Assembly: GCF_028765165.1 (NCBI RefSeq)
Contig: NZ_JARADB010000008.1
Span: 124,001 to 188,000 of the forward strand
Direction of reading: 5' to 3'
Source: Paenibacillus sp. MAHUQ-63
GTDB taxonomy: Bacteria; Bacillota; Bacilli; Paenibacillales; NBRC-103111
DNA: 64,000 nucleotides
Position numbers and translations under genes: made by a program
In this document: positions 18,229 to 27,979 of the stretch, piece by piece
Position numbering within the stretch: position 1 is the stretch's first letter
How the letters are laid out: the number at the start of each line of letters is the position of its first letter
The notes under the pieces: generated by a model
Told to the model about the DNA's origin: nothing
Databases searched by the model: none
What the model saw: the letters and a program-made list of their open reading frames with translations, nothing else

Positions 18229-19053
18229 ATGAGGCGTGTAATCATAACGACAGTCGGCACAAGCTTGTTGAATTCCTTTGAGAAAACAATCGTTATGCCA
18301 ATTCGCCTATCGGCAGGTTTTTCGTATCCCATATGGGACGTGTTGACGGTGTAAGCGACAAAATGCCTGATCGCCTGGAACTACTTGCAGCACTGGAAGG
18401 CAATGAGCTACCGGTTCAGCTAAGGAGCTTTTTCAACAACTATTTGAGCGAATTATATACTGATTCCTATTAGTCATTTTTATGGCGAAGTCAGGAAGCT
18501 ATTTAAGAAAATATTCGATACGGTGCCATTTGTACTGCGCTCTTTTTAGATGAAATGGTGCATCGCAGCCAAGATGAGTTGTATATGGAATATGTAGAAA
18601 CACAAAATCAGGCATTGAGGTACCTGCTGTTTACGACCGCAGGTGCGGAATACATTAAGGTTGAAGTGTTTCCGGGTATGGAGAGGGAAACGTTGAGATT
18701 GTTGGGGAAAAAATATATCCATAATGTGACCCCCCCATGTGAGGTGATCGATTACTCCAATTGTATACGTTACTTTATAAATTCGATGTTGCAGATGGTG
18801 GGACAGGTTATTGTAAAGAAACGGATGGACAGAGAAGGATGCGGTTTATCTTTAAGTAGCAAGAACAGCTTCGAATTCCTAAGAACTTCTGGATGGAATG
18901 GCTTGTTAGTTTTTTGATTGGAAACCAAAGTGGTGAAATTGGGACAAAAGCTCAGATGGTGCACACAAGATTGACAATCACGACCGGCCGCAAACTGCGC
19001 AGGTAAATTACAAGCGTCAGTTTGAAGCCGAGCGTGATTATTTAATGTATTAG
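18229..19053 (+). pseudogene. Decayed gene beginning with a CARF-like (APE2256/Csm6-type) N-terminus
   Basis: An ATG at 18229 behind AAAGGAGAAG opens with RRVIITTVGTSLLNSF, the beta-strand/loop signature (TVGTSLL) of CRISPR-associated APE2256/Csm6-like CARF proteins. The frame stops after 41 codons. Further coding-like pieces in changing frames follow: a 36-codon piece starting PDRLELLAALEG (about 18363), a 120-codon piece from 18555, and a tail ending FEAERDYLMY at 19053. I read this as one gene broken by several frameshifts and stops. CARF proteins sense cyclic oligonucleotides, but no CRISPR array or other CRISPR gene is in the window. Confidence 0.5.
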
Positions 19054-19172
19054 GAGGCAATAGCTGCTGGTTGCCGACACAATGCTAATACAGCAGCAAT
19101 ACTTAAAACGTTTATTAAATTGTACCGACGCTGCTCTAGAAGTATCGCGTATTCATAGCCTAAGAATTAGGA

Positions 19173-20192
19173 ATGGCTGATTCCCTGAATTATTCACTTA
19201 AAAGAGTATTAAGTCGTGATTTCGAACACATTTTACCAAGGCTAAATAACTCGAGGTTGGACGAAAAAGTTTTTATCAAAAGTTACAATTATTCATTTAG
19301 AAAATTTTTCGTGGATGGTGAAGACATGGGGATTCTTGACTTTACTGAAATTCCAGACGGAGAAGCATTTGAAAAATTTGCATGTGCCTTTCTCCCCTTA
19401 ATAGGTTTGAGAGTAATCGATGGCCCGGATCGTGGACCAGATCAAGGGAGAGACTTGCTTGCCGAAGCAGAAATAATTAAAGATGGCGAACAGAAAGAGT
19501 TAGTTCAACCATTTGGTCAAGAGGTACATCACATATTAGCAACGGATTCACAAGGTGCATCAATAACTAAATGGCTCATTAGCTGCAAGCATTTTGCAAA
19601 TGCGCGTGATGGAGACGGCCGCGCTGTTGGTAAGGGGGATGAACGTGACATTATTGATAGAACTCTCTACTATGAATGCGATGGGTTTATGAGTTTCTGT
19701 TCGACAATTCAATCAAGTACTCTAAATGCTTATGGTAGGAAGTTTGTAGAACTCAAAAAATTGAGAGATTATCAGGGATATCATAGTGGCAATATCGAAC
19801 AGGTACTTTTAAGCTCAGTAGATGGAGAAGCAGTGGCAAAGATATATTTTCCGAAATCATATGGTGAATGGGTTAGAAACGGTAGAATCGATAAAGTTAC
19901 ACATGAGCTTCGAATGAAACTGCTTAAAGTCTACGATAATTATAAAGATATTCTTATAGCAAACTTGATAATGCTTAGTGTAGCAAAATCATTAGTTATT
20001 GCAGGAGCCCCAATTGGAGCTGATGTAGATATCATGGAAAATCTTATTGGGGAAGCTAAAGAGATGATGGATTTTGAACATAATACTTCTTATACGACTG
20101 ATCAGCTGGATGAACTTATGGGCAAAGTGAATGAGTTGGGTGATAAGATCGGAAATGCCATCTTTGAATTTAAAGAGAGTTTAGGTAAATAA
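19173..20192 (+). CDS. Mrr-like restriction endonuclease-fold protein
   Basis: This is a 339-aa protein. Residues about 58-170 read FEKFACAFLPLIGLRV, GPDRGPDQGRDLL and WLISCKHFANARDG. This E...GxDxGxD...xCKH arrangement is that of Mrr/PD-(D/E)xK restriction nucleases, with His after the Lys. After it, DIIDRTLYYECDGFMSFCST continues the Rossmann-like half of the fold. The C-terminal 100 residues are helical. The start ATG at 19173 has only a weak ribosome binding site and no better alternative. It sits alone between decayed genes, with more A+T than the preceding operon, so it looks independently acquired. Confidence 0.65.
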   Translation: MADSLNYSLKRVLSRDFEHILPRLNNSRLDEKVFIKSYNYSFRKFFVDGEDMGILDFTEIPDGEAFEKFACAFLPLIGLRVIDGPDRGPDQGRDLLAEAEIIKDGEQKELVQPFGQEVHHILATDSQGASITKWLISCKHFANARDGDGRAVGKGDERDIIDRTLYYECDGFMSFCSTIQSSTLNAYGRKFVELKKLRDYQGYHSGNIEQVLLSSVDGEAVAKIYFPKSYGEWVRNGRIDKVTHELRMKLLKVYDNYKDILIANLIMLSVAKSLVIAGAPIGADVDIMENLIGEAKEMMDFEHNTSYTTDQLDELMGKVNELGDKIGNAIFEFKESLGK

Positions 20193-20304
20193 CTCGACTG
20201 TTGCAGTTTCATAGACAAAGCGATGGAAATGGACAGACCAATAGCAGGATCGGTGGTTCAGTCAATTAGGTGGGTATCTTGAGGTGCTTAAGGATGTCGA
20301 ATAA

Positions 20305-20475
20305 CGGCTTCTTCTCCAAGGCTTGCTTGTTGTAAAAAACACTATTACAAATGTGGAAGTCGAAAGAATAGAAATCGCACAAAGCGATAAAAGCATTGAC
20401 ACAGAAGATAGAATTAAAAAACTTCAATCGATCCTAGAAAAAAAGTTAAAAAGCTCTGAAGCCAGCATGGGTTAA
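20305..20475 (+). pseudogene. Coding remnant (C-terminal fragment), unknown
   Basis: After a TAA, 56 codons read coherently (GLLVVKNTITNVEVERIEIA, then a charged helical tail RIKKLQSILEKKLKSS) and end at TAA. There is no start codon with a binding site and no clear upstream frame, so this appears to be the 3' end of a lost gene in the debris after the restriction nuclease. Confidence 0.3.
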
Positions 20476-20592
20476 ACTATTGTGAGCTTATAGCATTATC
20501 TCAAGTCAAGGAGGGGTGCCTATGAAGATTAAGCTGTATTGGGCAAATTGTGACCTTAAAATGTTCGCCGCCTCAATCTGATCTTATAGAAG

Positions 20593-20742
20593 ATGGGCGT
20601 CCTCACAAAAACCGGGAACGGCTGGCTCACTGGAAAAGAAGGTATGAAATATACTTTTTACAGGTGCCCGGTATACCGGCCGGATCTCTGGCATCCGGAG
20701 ATTGTTGAGGCTGTTGCGGAATTTATAAAGCGACAGGGATAA
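20593..20742 (+). CDS. Possible small protein (49 aa), unknown
   Basis: An ATG is preceded by AGAAG. The translation has a plausible composition (GWLTGKEGMKYTFYRCPVYR, then LWHPEIVEAVAEFIKRQG). It may be a complete small gene or a fragment; the surrounding 600 bases otherwise hold remnants only. Confidence 0.3.
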   Translation: MGVLTKTGNGWLTGKEGMKYTFYRCPVYRPDLWHPEIVEAVAEFIKRQG

Positions 20743-20809
20743 TTTGCTGATATAGTCACAACAACATATTTGTTTTTGCAGACAATAAAGTATTATGGAG
20801 GAGAATATT

Positions 20810-21064
20810 ATGGGATTATTTGGTGACCTTTTCAAAAGCGGTTTCGAAAACTTGCTTGACACAGCGTCAGATGAAGAACTTGCAGATGAGTATGAAACAA
20901 GAAGGTTAGAATGGCTAAAAGATGGTGGCGGCGACAGAACCAATGAAATGGAAAGATTAAACGATGAAATGGTTAGACGGTCGAATGAAAAATACGAAAA
21001 GGAGCATCCGAACGCAAAAGCAAGACATCGTGAACACGGCTGGTATCTGTCCAACGATGACTAA
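20810..21064 (+). CDS. Small conserved firmicute protein (84 aa), unknown function
   Basis: The ATG at 20810 has GGAGGAG 7 bases upstream, better than the in-frame ATG at 20795. The pattern MGLFGDLFKSG, SDEELADEYETRR, EMERLNDEMVRRSNEKYE and REHGWYLSNDD resembles a small acidic protein seen in many Bacillales accessory regions, ending in the same HGWYL motif. It is soluble and mostly helical. Its function is not known to me. Confidence 0.65.
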   Translation: MGLFGDLFKSGFENLLDTASDEELADEYETRRLEWLKDGGGDRTNEMERLNDEMVRRSNEKYEKEHPNAKARHREHGWYLSNDD

Positions 21065-21639
21065 CTTAATAGCCGTTTGTTGCGGTTGTACCCTCAATGC
21101 GGATGGATTCGATTTCGATTATGAAATTCGACTCTATGATGACCCGAATGAATTGCGAGATGAGATCTTTAGCAAGAATCAGATGAATAATAAGGCAAGA
21201 ATGCTGGCTGGATACTGCTGGGATTGGAAGAGGATGGAAAAAACAACCCTGGCGTTCACGATATTCAATTGGATCGTTATCAATTTTTTATGAGCTGGAA
21301 CCTTAGCAATACGACAACCTGGGGATCGTCGGCTGCATATACATACCTCGCAGGGGCTAGAGTTTGATTATGTCGGGGTCATCATTGGCGAAGATATAGC
21401 GTATTGTTACCGACCCGTTCAGACGTGCGAAAACGGACAAGTCTCTTTCAGGCTTCAAGAGCTTGTATAAGAAGGATAAGGACGAGGCGCTCCGAGTGGC
21501 CGATCAAATTATACGGAACACCTACAGGACGTTAATGACCTGGGGCACGAAGGGATGCTTCATTTACTGCGTAGACCCTCATTTGAAGGCGTATTTGCAG
21601 AGGCGATTAGCTATTCAAAGCTCGGCGGCGATTTCGTGA
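21058..21639 (+). pseudogene. Frameshifted C-terminal remnant of a DUF2075 (Schlafen-like SF1) helicase
   Basis: In one frame from 21058 come GCTLNADGFDFDYEIRLYDD and ARMLAGYCWDWK. Near 21230 the homology jumps frame (GVHDIQLDRYQFFMSWNL), jumps again to QGLEFDYVGVIIGEDIAY (about 21353), and again to VTDPFRRAKTDKSLSGFKSL through GCFIYCVDPHLKAYLQ. All are typical of the C-terminal half of DUF2075 helicases, which lie in defence islands. The Walker A half is absent. At least three frameshifts make it a pseudogene. From 21640 to 22310 I see no gene, only the repeat, terminator and operator-like sites listed separately. Confidence 0.7.
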
Positions 21640-21894
21640 TTTTTCGATTTTTTGAATTAATTGGCGAGAACTTCGACGATGCGAGGCTGGGTACATTATT
21701 TTTAGTGCGCACCTTATCGCCCAAATAAACAAGATGTACAGATCTACGATTACATAGATTTGCAAGTCCGAATGCTGATGAGGGCTATCAGATAATGAGG
21801 TATCGAGGTTTGAGCTTGTAGTCTCTAGACCAATTTCCGATGTCAAAAAAAAGCTGATGAAACCTTTAACACAAGGACTTCAACGGGATTGTAG

Positions 21895-21923
21895 TTGATG
21901 TAAAATTGATGTAAAACATCAAC
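21895..21923 (+). repeat. Two tandem TTGATGTAAAA repeats followed by inverted CATCAAC
   Basis: TTGATGTAAAA occurs twice back to back (21895-21905, 21906-21916). CATCAAC follows at once and pairs with GTTGATG at 21894-21900. The short direct plus inverted arrangement resembles arm-type integrase binding sites of mobile elements, but no integrase gene is present. Confidence 0.5.
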
Positions 21924-22094
21924 AGAAACCATCGGAATGCACCCAAACAGAACGGAAGCCAATTACCAAAAATCCCGTCAAATCAAGGCTTTTGCGGATT
22001 ACAACAGACCAGATCCGAATCCAATCTGTTCCCGCATACGGTGCATGTTGGATCGGTAGCGTTTTTACAAATTAAATCGTTTATATATCCCAAA

Positions 22095-22127
22095 AAACAA
22101 GTGCGATCTAAACAAATGCACTTGTTT
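22095..22127. terminator. Bidirectional-looking hairpin terminator
   Basis: AAACAAGTGC and GCACTTGTTT form a 10-bp stem around a 13-base loop, with A-run and T-run flanks. It ends the remnant region before the pyrophosphohydrolase gene. Confidence 0.6.
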
Positions 22128-22183
22128 TTCTTTCCTTGCATCTTACAAAATCCTACCAGATAAGACAGAAGTCATGGTACAAT

Positions 22184-22230
22184 TTACCCGTGGTAAAACT
22201 AATGAAAGACTTTATATAGAACCGTGGTAA
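22184..22230 (+). promoter_or_regulatory. Operator-like palindrome TTACC-CGT-GGTAA with a second half-site
   Basis: TTACCCGTGGTAA at 22184-22196 is a 5-3-5 palindrome. Its CCGTGGTAA half recurs at 22222-22230, 34 bases on. Both lie 80-130 bases upstream of the MazG-like start, a position suited to a repressor. Confidence 0.4.
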
Positions 22231-22310
22231 CTTCGCAGTCATGTTTCGGAATTCTTTCTAGAGTCATAATCCTCCTCTTATGAACCTTCAGACGAAAGGA
22301 AAATTTTAAT

Positions 22311-22637
22311 ATGCCAATCTACAACAAACTAGTCCGCGACCGAATCCCGGAAATCATCTCGAGGAATGGGAGTGTCTCTAACACCCGAATCCTTGACGAA
22401 GCCGAATACAAGACGGAACTCCGAACTAAGTTAGCCGAGGAAATGAACGAATACCTCGAAGCCACTGACGATAAAAACGCCATGGAAGAACTGGCAGATA
22501 TTCTTGAGCTTCTCCATGCATTAACGTCTATCCACGGATCAACAGTGGAACAACTCGAGTCCATACGAGCAAATAAAGCAGAGAAACGTGGAGGGTTTAA
22601 GGAAAAGATTTTCCTTATCGACGTTCAAGATGCCTGA
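22311..22637 (+). CDS. MazG-like nucleotide pyrophosphohydrolase
   Basis: This is a 108-aa all-alpha NTP pyrophosphatase. The start MPIYNKLVRDRIPEII is the hallmark of the phosphoribosyl-ATP pyrophosphohydrolase-like MazG subgroup. The metal site is visible as EEMNEYLE and then EELADILELLHAL (ExxE...ExxD pattern). Such enzymes hydrolyse (d)NTPs to monophosphates. The ATG follows GACGAAAGGAAA. Its end overlaps the start of the PLD-helicase gene by 8 bases, so the two are translationally coupled. Nucleotide-pool control alongside a nuclease-helicase suggests a shared task in defence or damage response; that is inference. Confidence 0.85.
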   Translation: MPIYNKLVRDRIPEIISRNGSVSNTRILDEAEYKTELRTKLAEEMNEYLEATDDKNAMEELADILELLHALTSIHGSTVEQLESIRANKAEKRGGFKEKIFLIDVQDA

Positions 22638-25062
22638 CATTAAACTGATTACGGAAAATTTAGTGGATGAATTAATCCCTGGGATTGAGCGGGCAACGGG
22701 CATTTACATCATGACCTCTTTTGTAATGAAGTCAGGGGTACAAATTCTTGCCCCTTATTTGAAAGCTGCTGCGGATCGAGGAGCGGATATTAAAATCCTG
22801 TGCGGTGACTATTTATTTATCACTCAACCAGAAGGACTGCGGGCTTTGGTCGATATCGATGATCGAATAGAGGCAAGGCTGTGGCATAGCAGAGGTGCAT
22901 CCTTTCATCCAAAAGCATATTTAATGGACTATGAGAATGGAGAAGGATTACTGGTTGTTGGCTCGTCCAATCTATCGCGCTCGGCATTTCGTATGGGGGT
23001 TGAGTGGAACTTAGCGATGAATGCCGAAGCGGAGCCATATACGTTCCAGGTGGCCATGGATAAGTTCATGAACCACTTTTACGATGAGTGCACAGTTACT
23101 CTACATCAAGAGTCGATCGCTTTATATGAAAAAGATTACCAAGCCCATAAACAGAAGAATCCCGAGTTGGTCCGAACCGTTACAGAGATAGAAGAATCAG
23201 AGTTGATGCTTCCTCATAAAAAATTACAGGTCGCTGATCAACATGATGAAAAGCAGGCACATATACATATTCTTGAACCGCGCCCAGCGCAAAAGCAAGC
23301 TTTGGAGGCATTAGAGAAAACGCTAGAAGAACAGTATGACAAAGCTATGGTTGTCATGGCGACCGGGCTTGGTAAAACGTACTTAGCGGCTTTTTTTGCT
23401 CAAAAGTATAGAAGGGTACTTTTTGTTGCTCATCGTGAGGAGATTTTGCATCAAGCGCAGAAAAGTTTTCAAGATGTTATGCCGGAGAGAACTGTAGGAC
23501 TCTACAATGGTGTAGAAAAGGAGCTGACATCGGATTCCATTTTCGCCTCCATTTATACACTTGGCATGAAAAAGCATCGGGAACGGTTTGCGCCAGACAG
23601 CTTTGACCTTATCGTTGTCGATGAGTTTCATCATGCCGCGGCTAAGACATATCAGTCTATTTTAGAGTATTTTCGACCGGCCTTCATGCTCGGCATAACG
23701 GCTACTCCTGACAGGATGGATGGTAAAGATGTCTTCGCACTCTGTGATGGTAATGTGGCTGTCCAGCTGCATTTTCTAGAGGCTATTCAACGTCAGTGGC
23801 TTTGTCCGTTTCGTTATTATGGCGTGTATGATCAAACTGACTATTCGGCTATTCCGTGGCTCGGTTCGCGTTACGACGAAGAAGAATTGCTTGCGGTTCA
23901 GCTTCGTGATGAGATGGCGGAAAACATTTATCATGCATGGCAGCAGCATAGACAGACCAGAACGATTGCATTCTGCTCTTCTATAAGACAGGCTAATTTT
24001 CTAGCTAGCTATTTCATACGCCAGGGTATACCTTGTATTAGCCTTCACTCGCGAACCTCTGAGATGAGCCGGAGTGAGGCGATCGACAAGCTTACGAAGG
24101 GCAGTCTGGAAGTCATTTTCACAGTCGATCTTTTTAATGAGGGCGTAGATATTCCGGCGGTTGACACGCTTTTGTTTGTACGTCCGACAGAGTCTCTTAC
24201 GATATTTACACAACAAATTGGTCGTGGTTTACGGCTGCATGCAGGTAAGGAGTACTGCACGATTATTGACCTTATAGGTAATTATCGGAATGCGGATATT
24301 AAGCTGAGTCTTTTTGATACGGGCCGTGGTGAAGTTGAAAAGGGTAAATCAAAAGTGATCCCCGAGGTTCCCGTTGATTGTGAGCTCCATATCGATTTGA
24401 ATGTAATTAATTTATTGGAGGAGTTATCCCGGAAAAAGCAACCCCGTAAGGATAAGCTGCGCGCAGCCTATTTTGATTTGAAACATGAATTAGGGAGACG
24501 ACCGACTTACCTTGAGCTGCATCTGCAAGGCAAAGAACCAAGCCGCGAGTACTGGCAAGAGTTTCGCTCATACGTGGGCTTTCTATCTTGGGCAGACGAA
24601 CTCGATGCTCAGGAAAAGGAGGTGTTCCTCCGTTACGAGCATTGGCTGAAGGAAGCAGAAAGTACGGTCATGACCAAGAGCTATAAGATGACGGTTTTAC
24701 TCTACATGCTTGAACGTGGCGTTACAGAATGGATGAAGCCTGTAACCTCAGTGGAGGTTGCGCCTTACTTTCATCATTTTTATATGGAGAAAGAATACCG
24801 TAAACGTATCGACTTTTCTGATTCAGAGAGCACAAAGCTTTGGAATTACGATGAGAACAGAGTGGCGAAGCTTGTTGCAACTATGCCTATGAGCAAGTGG
24901 AGCGGGAGTTCAAAGGGACTTATCACTTTTGAGAATGGTGTTTTTACATTGAATTTTGATGTTTTACCGGAGGATATGGAGATTCTGTATTCTTGGACGA
25001 GGGAGATTTGTGAGTATAGGTTGCATGCTCATTTTGAGCGGCGGGGGAACACATCTGATTGA
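22630..25062 (+). CDS. PLD-family nuclease fused to SF2 (DEAD/DEAH-type) helicase
   Basis: This is an 810-aa protein. The ATG at 22630 overlaps the MazG-like gene (ATGCCTGA). Residues 1-190 form one PLD (HKD) domain: FHPKAYLMD (about 93-100) and GSSNLSRSA; a single HKD copy implies a dimeric nuclease. The helicase follows: VVMATGLGKTYLAAF (about 240), VVDEFHHAAAKTY (about 330), GITATPDRMDG, VDIPAVDTLLFVRPTES and QIGRGLRLH (motif VI). The last 200 residues are unassigned. The domain order is that of DUF3427-type proteins, often found beside nucleotide hydrolases. DNA restriction or repair is likely; the trigger is unknown. Confidence 0.85.
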   Translation: MPDIKLITENLVDELIPGIERATGIYIMTSFVMKSGVQILAPYLKAAADRGADIKILCGDYLFITQPEGLRALVDIDDRIEARLWHSRGASFHPKAYLMDYENGEGLLVVGSSNLSRSAFRMGVEWNLAMNAEAEPYTFQVAMDKFMNHFYDECTVTLHQESIALYEKDYQAHKQKNPELVRTVTEIEESELMLPHKKLQVADQHDEKQAHIHILEPRPAQKQALEALEKTLEEQYDKAMVVMATGLGKTYLAAFFAQKYRRVLFVAHREEILHQAQKSFQDVMPERTVGLYNGVEKELTSDSIFASIYTLGMKKHRERFAPDSFDLIVVDEFHHAAAKTYQSILEYFRPAFMLGITATPDRMDGKDVFALCDGNVAVQLHFLEAIQRQWLCPFRYYGVYDQTDYSAIPWLGSRYDEEELLAVQLRDEMAENIYHAWQQHRQTRTIAFCSSIRQANFLASYFIRQGIPCISLHSRTSEMSRSEAIDKLTKGSLEVIFTVDLFNEGVDIPAVDTLLFVRPTESLTIFTQQIGRGLRLHAGKEYCTIIDLIGNYRNADIKLSLFDTGRGEVEKGKSKVIPEVPVDCELHIDLNVINLLEELSRKKQPRKDKLRAAYFDLKHELGRRPTYLELHLQGKEPSREYWQEFRSYVGFLSWADELDAQEKEVFLRYEHWLKEAESTVMTKSYKMTVLLYMLERGVTEWMKPVTSVEVAPYFHHFYMEKEYRKRIDFSDSESTKLWNYDENRVAKLVATMPMSKWSGSSKGLITFENGVFTLNFDVLPEDMEILYSWTREICEYRLHAHFERRGNTSD

Positions 25063-25125
25063 TTATTTACGAAAGTATTTAACTACATAAAATTAAGACA
25101 GCATACAGAGGCAGGAGCAAACTAT

Positions 25126-27939
25126 ATGGAAGCCATAAAAGAAAAGCTAATTGTTAATTCCGATAAAGGTAATTTATTAAAAGAGCTAGTAAGATCGATG
25201 AATGAGTGTGAGCGGTTTTATTTTAGTGTTGCTTTTATTAATTACAGTGGGTTACAGCTTCTTCTTGATCCGTTAAAGGAAGCGGAGAAAAAGGGGATTA
25301 AAGGTAGAATTATTACTTCAACTTATCTCAATTTTACTGATGCGAAGGCACTAGAAAAGCTAAGAGAATTTAATAATGTTGATCTAAAGGTTTTTGTTAC
25401 AGATAAAGAGATTGGCTTTCATACGAAAGCTTACATATTTGAAAACAAAGATAACTACAAGGTAATTATTGGTTCTTCAAATATCACTCAAAGTGCACTT
25501 AAAAGTAATATTGAGTGGAATGTCGAGATAATTACAAAAGAAAATGGACGCTTTATTCAAGATGTGTTAAAAGAATATGACTATCTGTGGAACAGGTGCG
25601 CAGTGGCTGACAAAGATTTTATTCAGCGGTATGAAGAGTTTATAAAAAGTCTCAAGAAAACACAAAAGAATCACTCATTATTCTTTGAAAATAAACAATA
25701 TATTGTTCAAAATAGGATGCAAAAGCGTGCTACAGAGAATTTAGAAAGACTAAGAAGCTTTGGGGAGAAAAAGGCACTTGTTATTGCTGCTACTGGTACT
25801 GGAAAAACGTATATGTCAGCGTTTGATGTAAAAAACGTAAAGCCTAAGAAACTTCTATTCATTGTACACAGAGAAGAGATTCTGAAGAAGGCAAAGGATA
25901 CTTTTGAATGGCTCCTTCCTAATGAGGGTCTTACATTTGGTCTACTTACAGGAAATCATAAGCAAAAAAATGTGGATTATGTGTTTGCAACTATTCAGAC
26001 TATCTCTAAATGTTTTCAAGAGTTTGAGCAGGACGAATTTGAGTATATAATTATTGATGAAGCCCACCATGCTACTAGTCAGACTTATCGTGCTGTCTTG
26101 AATTATTTTAAGCCACAGTTTACTTTGGGGATGACAGCTACTCCTGAGCGGAGTGATGGTTACAACGTTTTTGATCTCTTTGATAATAATGTTGCTATAG
26201 AAGTCCGCTTGCATGAGGCTTTAGAGGACGAACTGGTTGTTCCATTCCATTACTTTGGAATAACCGATTATGAAGGTATTGATTTAAGTGATGTGAATAT
26301 AGACGACATTGCCGAAATCACAAAAAGGTTAAAGGTTAATGAACGAGTCGATTTTATTATTGAAAAAATGAATTTCTATGGACATGATGGAGAAAAAAGA
26401 AAAGGTCTTGGTTTCTGCGCAGGTATTGAGCATGCTCAATATATGGCTAGTGAGTTTAATAAACGGGGCTATAAAAGTGTTTGTTTGCTTGGTTCTGACT
26501 CGCCGGCAACACGTGAGCAATATATAAATCAATTAGAATGCGACCATGATGATTTAGAATTTATTTTTACGGTTGATATATTTAATGAAGGGGTCGACAT
26601 TCCATCAATTAATTCTGTACTTATGTTAAGGCCAACTAATTCACCGATTGTGTTTATTCAGCAACTAGGGAGAGGATTGCGGAAACATGCAGAATAAAGT
26701 TTTTTAACTGTTCTTGATTTTATCGGCAACCATAATAAAACCTTTCTTATTGCTTTGGCATTGAATGGAAGTCGCTACTATGATAAAGAAAGCTTAAAGG
26801 TGGCAATAGCTACTGGGTTTGCTAATATACCGGGGTGTACACATATCCAGATGGATAAGATATCTCAGGAAAGAATTTTGGCGCAGATAGATAAGGAAAA
26901 CTTCAATTCATTGAAATATTTAAAGGAAGAGTATTTTGAATTTAAAAAGCTAAATCAAGGAAGAGTTCCTTATTTATTAATGGATTTTATGAAATTCGAT
27001 GGTGCACCAGATCCAGTTAAGTTCATTGATCGCGATAAAACGTACTTGCAATTCGTGGCCAGTGTAGAGAAAGATGAATCTTTAAAGGAACTTTTACAAA
27101 GTGAAACATTTGAAGGAACTTTAAAGGAACTATCTAGTAAACTGCCGCTTAAAAGGATTTATGAATTTGTTATTATTCGATATTTATTAGACCACGAGGA
27201 AATTAGTCTGGAAATTGCAAAGCACCAGATTCTTAAGATGGTTAATGACGTCGATGACGATAGCATTCTACATGCATTTGAATGCTTGAATCAAGATTAC
27301 TATGATAGTGTTCAATCAAAGAGCAAGCCGAAATTAGTTCAATACAACGATGGAAGTCTTGTTAGGAGCCTGCTTTTTAAAGAGTTATTAGTTAATGAGG
27401 AGTACCGAAAATACATAGAGGATATTGTTTCTTACGGAATTTTTCGATATGAGAAAGAATATAAAAAAGAATACTACGGTGTCCCACATTTTAAGCTTTA
27501 TGAACAATACCCAATGGTCGATGCTGCATTACTTTCTAATTTTCGTAAAATCCATAGTTCATATAGGGGATCAGGGCTTCTTACAAATGGAAACGATTAT
27601 TTCTTATTCATAGATCTTCACAAGGAAGATGACATTAAAGAAAGCATAAATTATAAGGATAAGTTTATAGATGAGCGCTATTTTCAGTGGCAGACTCCAA
27701 ATACCACCTCTCAGAACACGGATAGAGGTCAAAATATTATTAATAATAAACGCCGCGGGATTAAACTTCATTTGTTTGTAAGGAAGTACAGAGAAATCGA
27801 CGGAAAGAACGAGCCTTTTATTTATATTGGAACAGGGGATGCTGTTCACCATGAAGGAGAAAAACCAATTACAGTTAAAATCAAGCTAGATAACGAAATA
27901 CCCTCAACCTTATTTACCGAGTTTACTAAGAGAGTATAA
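25126..27939 (+). pseudogene. Second PLD-nuclease/SF2-helicase, interrupted by an in-frame TAA at codon 524
   Basis: The ATG at 25126 has GGCAGGAGC upstream. The reading frame matches its neighbour in layout: PLD motif FHTKAYIF (about 98) and GSSNITQSA (about 116), IAATGTGKTYMS (about 221), IIDEAHHATSQTY (about 310), GMTATPERSDG, VDIPSINSVLMLRPT and QQLGRGLRKHAE. Then TAA at 26695-26697, after which the same frame goes on without a gap (SFLTVLDFIGNHNKTF) to 27939. The family normally has Lys at the stop, so one AAA-to-TAA change suffices. Unbroken the protein would be 937 aa. The gene is clearly more A+T-rich than its neighbour. The first 523 codons contain PLD and helicase motifs, so a truncated product might retain activity. 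Confidence 0.8.
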
Positions 27940-27942
27940 TAA

Positions 27943-27979
27943 GAAGAGTAGTCTTCTCATTTCGAGAGGACTACTCTTC
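27943..27979. terminator. Bidirectional terminator between convergent genes
   Basis: A 16-bp stem (GAAGAGTAGTC... pairing with ...GACTACTCTTC, one G-T pair) with a 5-base loop lies between the PLD-helicase and the Nudix gene. The Nudix stop codon lies inside the stem. Confidence 0.75.

Noticed and set aside
18229-19053. CRISPR locus
   Set aside because: The CARF-like remnant prompted a look for repeats; no regularly spaced repeats or cas genes were seen anywhere in the window.
531-26697. Reassigned or suppressed TAA codon as explanation for both in-frame stops
   Set aside because: Many intact genes in the window end at TAA (for example the helicase-nuclease, glmS, glmM, cysD and cysN), so recoding is unlikely.
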